Below, piece by piece: positions 62,701 through 64,000 of a DNA stretch of 64,000 nucleotides (its first letter is position 1; each line of letters opens with the position of its first letter). The translations under genes and the position numbers were made by a program. The DNA comes from Odontesthes bonariensis. Its lineage: Eukaryota; Chordata; Actinopteri; Atheriniformes; Atherinopsidae. The stretch lies in the NCBI RefSeq assembly GCF_027942865.1, contig NC_134526.1, positions 9,208,284 to 9,272,283 of the forward strand. Reading direction: 5' to 3'. The notes under the pieces were generated by a model that saw only the letters and a program-made list of their open reading frames with translations, did no database searches and was not told the origin of the DNA.

Positions 62701-64000
62701 AAAGAAAATCATGGCCGGTTTTGTCTTTTTTTTAAACATAACAAAATAAAGATAGCAAATGTCCAGATTACTGACCTGTAACAATTTAATAAAGATTATG
62801 TAAAATTAATGGGTGTTATTATCGCCCGTTGTTTGGAAAGCCAAAAGGGTCACAATTCCGCCACTACTACTAGGCTACAACCAAACTGCCATTTTGCGCC
62901 ACCTGGCGTCTATTAAAAGCAATTACAAGCGTCCCCAAATTTAACTATTTAAGCACCAGGGATTTTTAGAAAAAGAAAACCTCTGCTGTCTTCTGAGTGG
63001 ATACATGGTTGTCCCTGTGATAGGCTGCCCGGGTTCTGTGCTCCGTGGGGGCTACTGGTGGCCTCATAACTGAGCCCAATTCATGTAAAACCTGTACTAT
63101 ATTTTTGCATGTTCATGCACACATACACATTCAGTCACCCAGTCACATGCTTGTTATACAGTTGTTGTGTCGTCCTGTGGTTTCAAACCATCCATATTCA
63201 CAGTTCTGTTATATGTACTTGCTGCTTGTGTTTTTTTTTCTGTTTGTTTGTCTGTGCAGGTGCTCCTAATGGTTCTCCACCTGGTTTCCCCACAGAGGCC
63301 GTAGGATGTTTTCTGTTTGGTTTCTACAGATATAGCTGCTAATTGTTTGGTTTCATCTCGCGTTTTTCATTGTCGTCTCTGATCATTTCTTTCTATCTCT
63401 GTCTTGTCTCTCTTTTTATTTGCTCTCCCTCTTTCCCTGCCCCCTTTTCAGGTTTGGCACTATCATATACAAAGTATTATAACAAAAATAAATAAATAAG
63501 CAGTACTTAGGAATCAAGAGGAGCTTTCCATTCATAAAGCTTCCCTTGGCAAAGCAAATGTGTTTGGCATAAAACTGTATTCAGATTACAATTATGCTGC
63601 CATAATGCTGGACAGGACAAGGGGGAAAGAAAGAAAAGAACAAAGAAAACCTACATTTTGTCAGGTTTTCTAAAGGCCACAGCATACATGGGGTTAGAAA
63701 TAAAGGGATACTGTAAAAAGAGAAACATTGAGTGAGAACCAAGCTTATGAAGGCAGTGAATTTGATCGCCTAATGTGCTTGTGATTATGCATGTTTATTA
63801 TAAAGTATACTACATAGTGCATTTTCCTGTATTCTAAGGACTCAGTTCATGTCTGTTGGCTCAGATATGTCTGAATTTATCATTAAAAATGTCTCAGACT
63901 CAGTTTCTTAGTAAAGAATAAAACAGTTAATATGTATTATTTTACTGTGTCAAATATCTGCTGAAAAAAAAGTCAGACAAGCATCCAGACAGTGGAGGCA
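62701..64000. other. Upstream flank of mprip, no gene seen
   Basis: No conserved coding region or RNA gene recognised. A CTCF-like GCGCCACCTGGCG lies at 62896-62908. Confidence 0.5.

Noticed and set aside
1..64000. A novel defence-like or otherwise undescribed multi-gene system
   Set aside because: Gene content is ordinary vertebrate genes plus transposon remnants; nothing indicates a co-operating new system.

Overview
The window is vertebrate nuclear DNA, almost certainly from a teleost fish. Genes are split into short exons by GT-AG introns, spacing is wide, and old fish-type transposable elements are scattered throughout (L2-like and Rex3/RTE-like LINE pieces, Tc1 relics, tRNA-derived SINEs, small TTAA-flanked DNA elements). 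There is no operon structure, CRISPR array or prokaryotic gene. Gene models below were built by reading splice sites and checking that codon phase closes from exon to exon. No database search was possible.

Three protein-coding genes are supported. (1) On the + strand, a three-exon sbk1-type serine/threonine kinase gene (CDS 11004-17371, 396 residues), with its first intron about 4.3 kb long. (2) On the - strand, a TCF20/RAI1-type extended-PHD nuclear protein (35721 down to 31902, possibly to about 28117). Its large first coding exon carries acidic/serine-rich stretches with SUMO-interaction-like motifs, a basic patch and the first half of the ePHD finger; two small exons complete the finger. 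(3) On the - strand, mprip (myosin phosphatase Rho-interacting protein), 22 coding exons from 62500 down to 39047, giving 1619 codons in a continuous frame. It has two PH domains, an arginine-rich central region, a 702-codon single-exon coiled-coil block and the conserved C-terminal coiled coil.

Layout: 1-10.9 kb is gene-poor DNA with LINE, SINE and piggyBac-like remnants. 11-17.4 kb is sbk1, with polyadenylation signals to about 18.55 kb. 18.6-28 kb is intergenic or possible 3' UTR DNA with a Tc1 relic, a 21-bp minisatellite, a 677-bp foldback element and a 15-bp minisatellite. 28-38 kb holds the ePHD gene and its likely promoter. 39-62.5 kb is mprip, with a Rex3 tail and a Tc1 relic in its introns. 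62.5-64 kb is the mprip promoter side and flank. In human, MPRIP and RAI1 lie in the same chromosomal region (17p11.2), so an ePHD gene next to mprip fits ancestral linkage.

I did not find a previously undescribed system. The most unusual items are a GC-AG intron in mprip, an mprip reading frame that stops before the usual C-terminal tail, the compact SIM-bearing ePHD protein, and a set of TTAA-flanked elements, one a near-perfect foldback.
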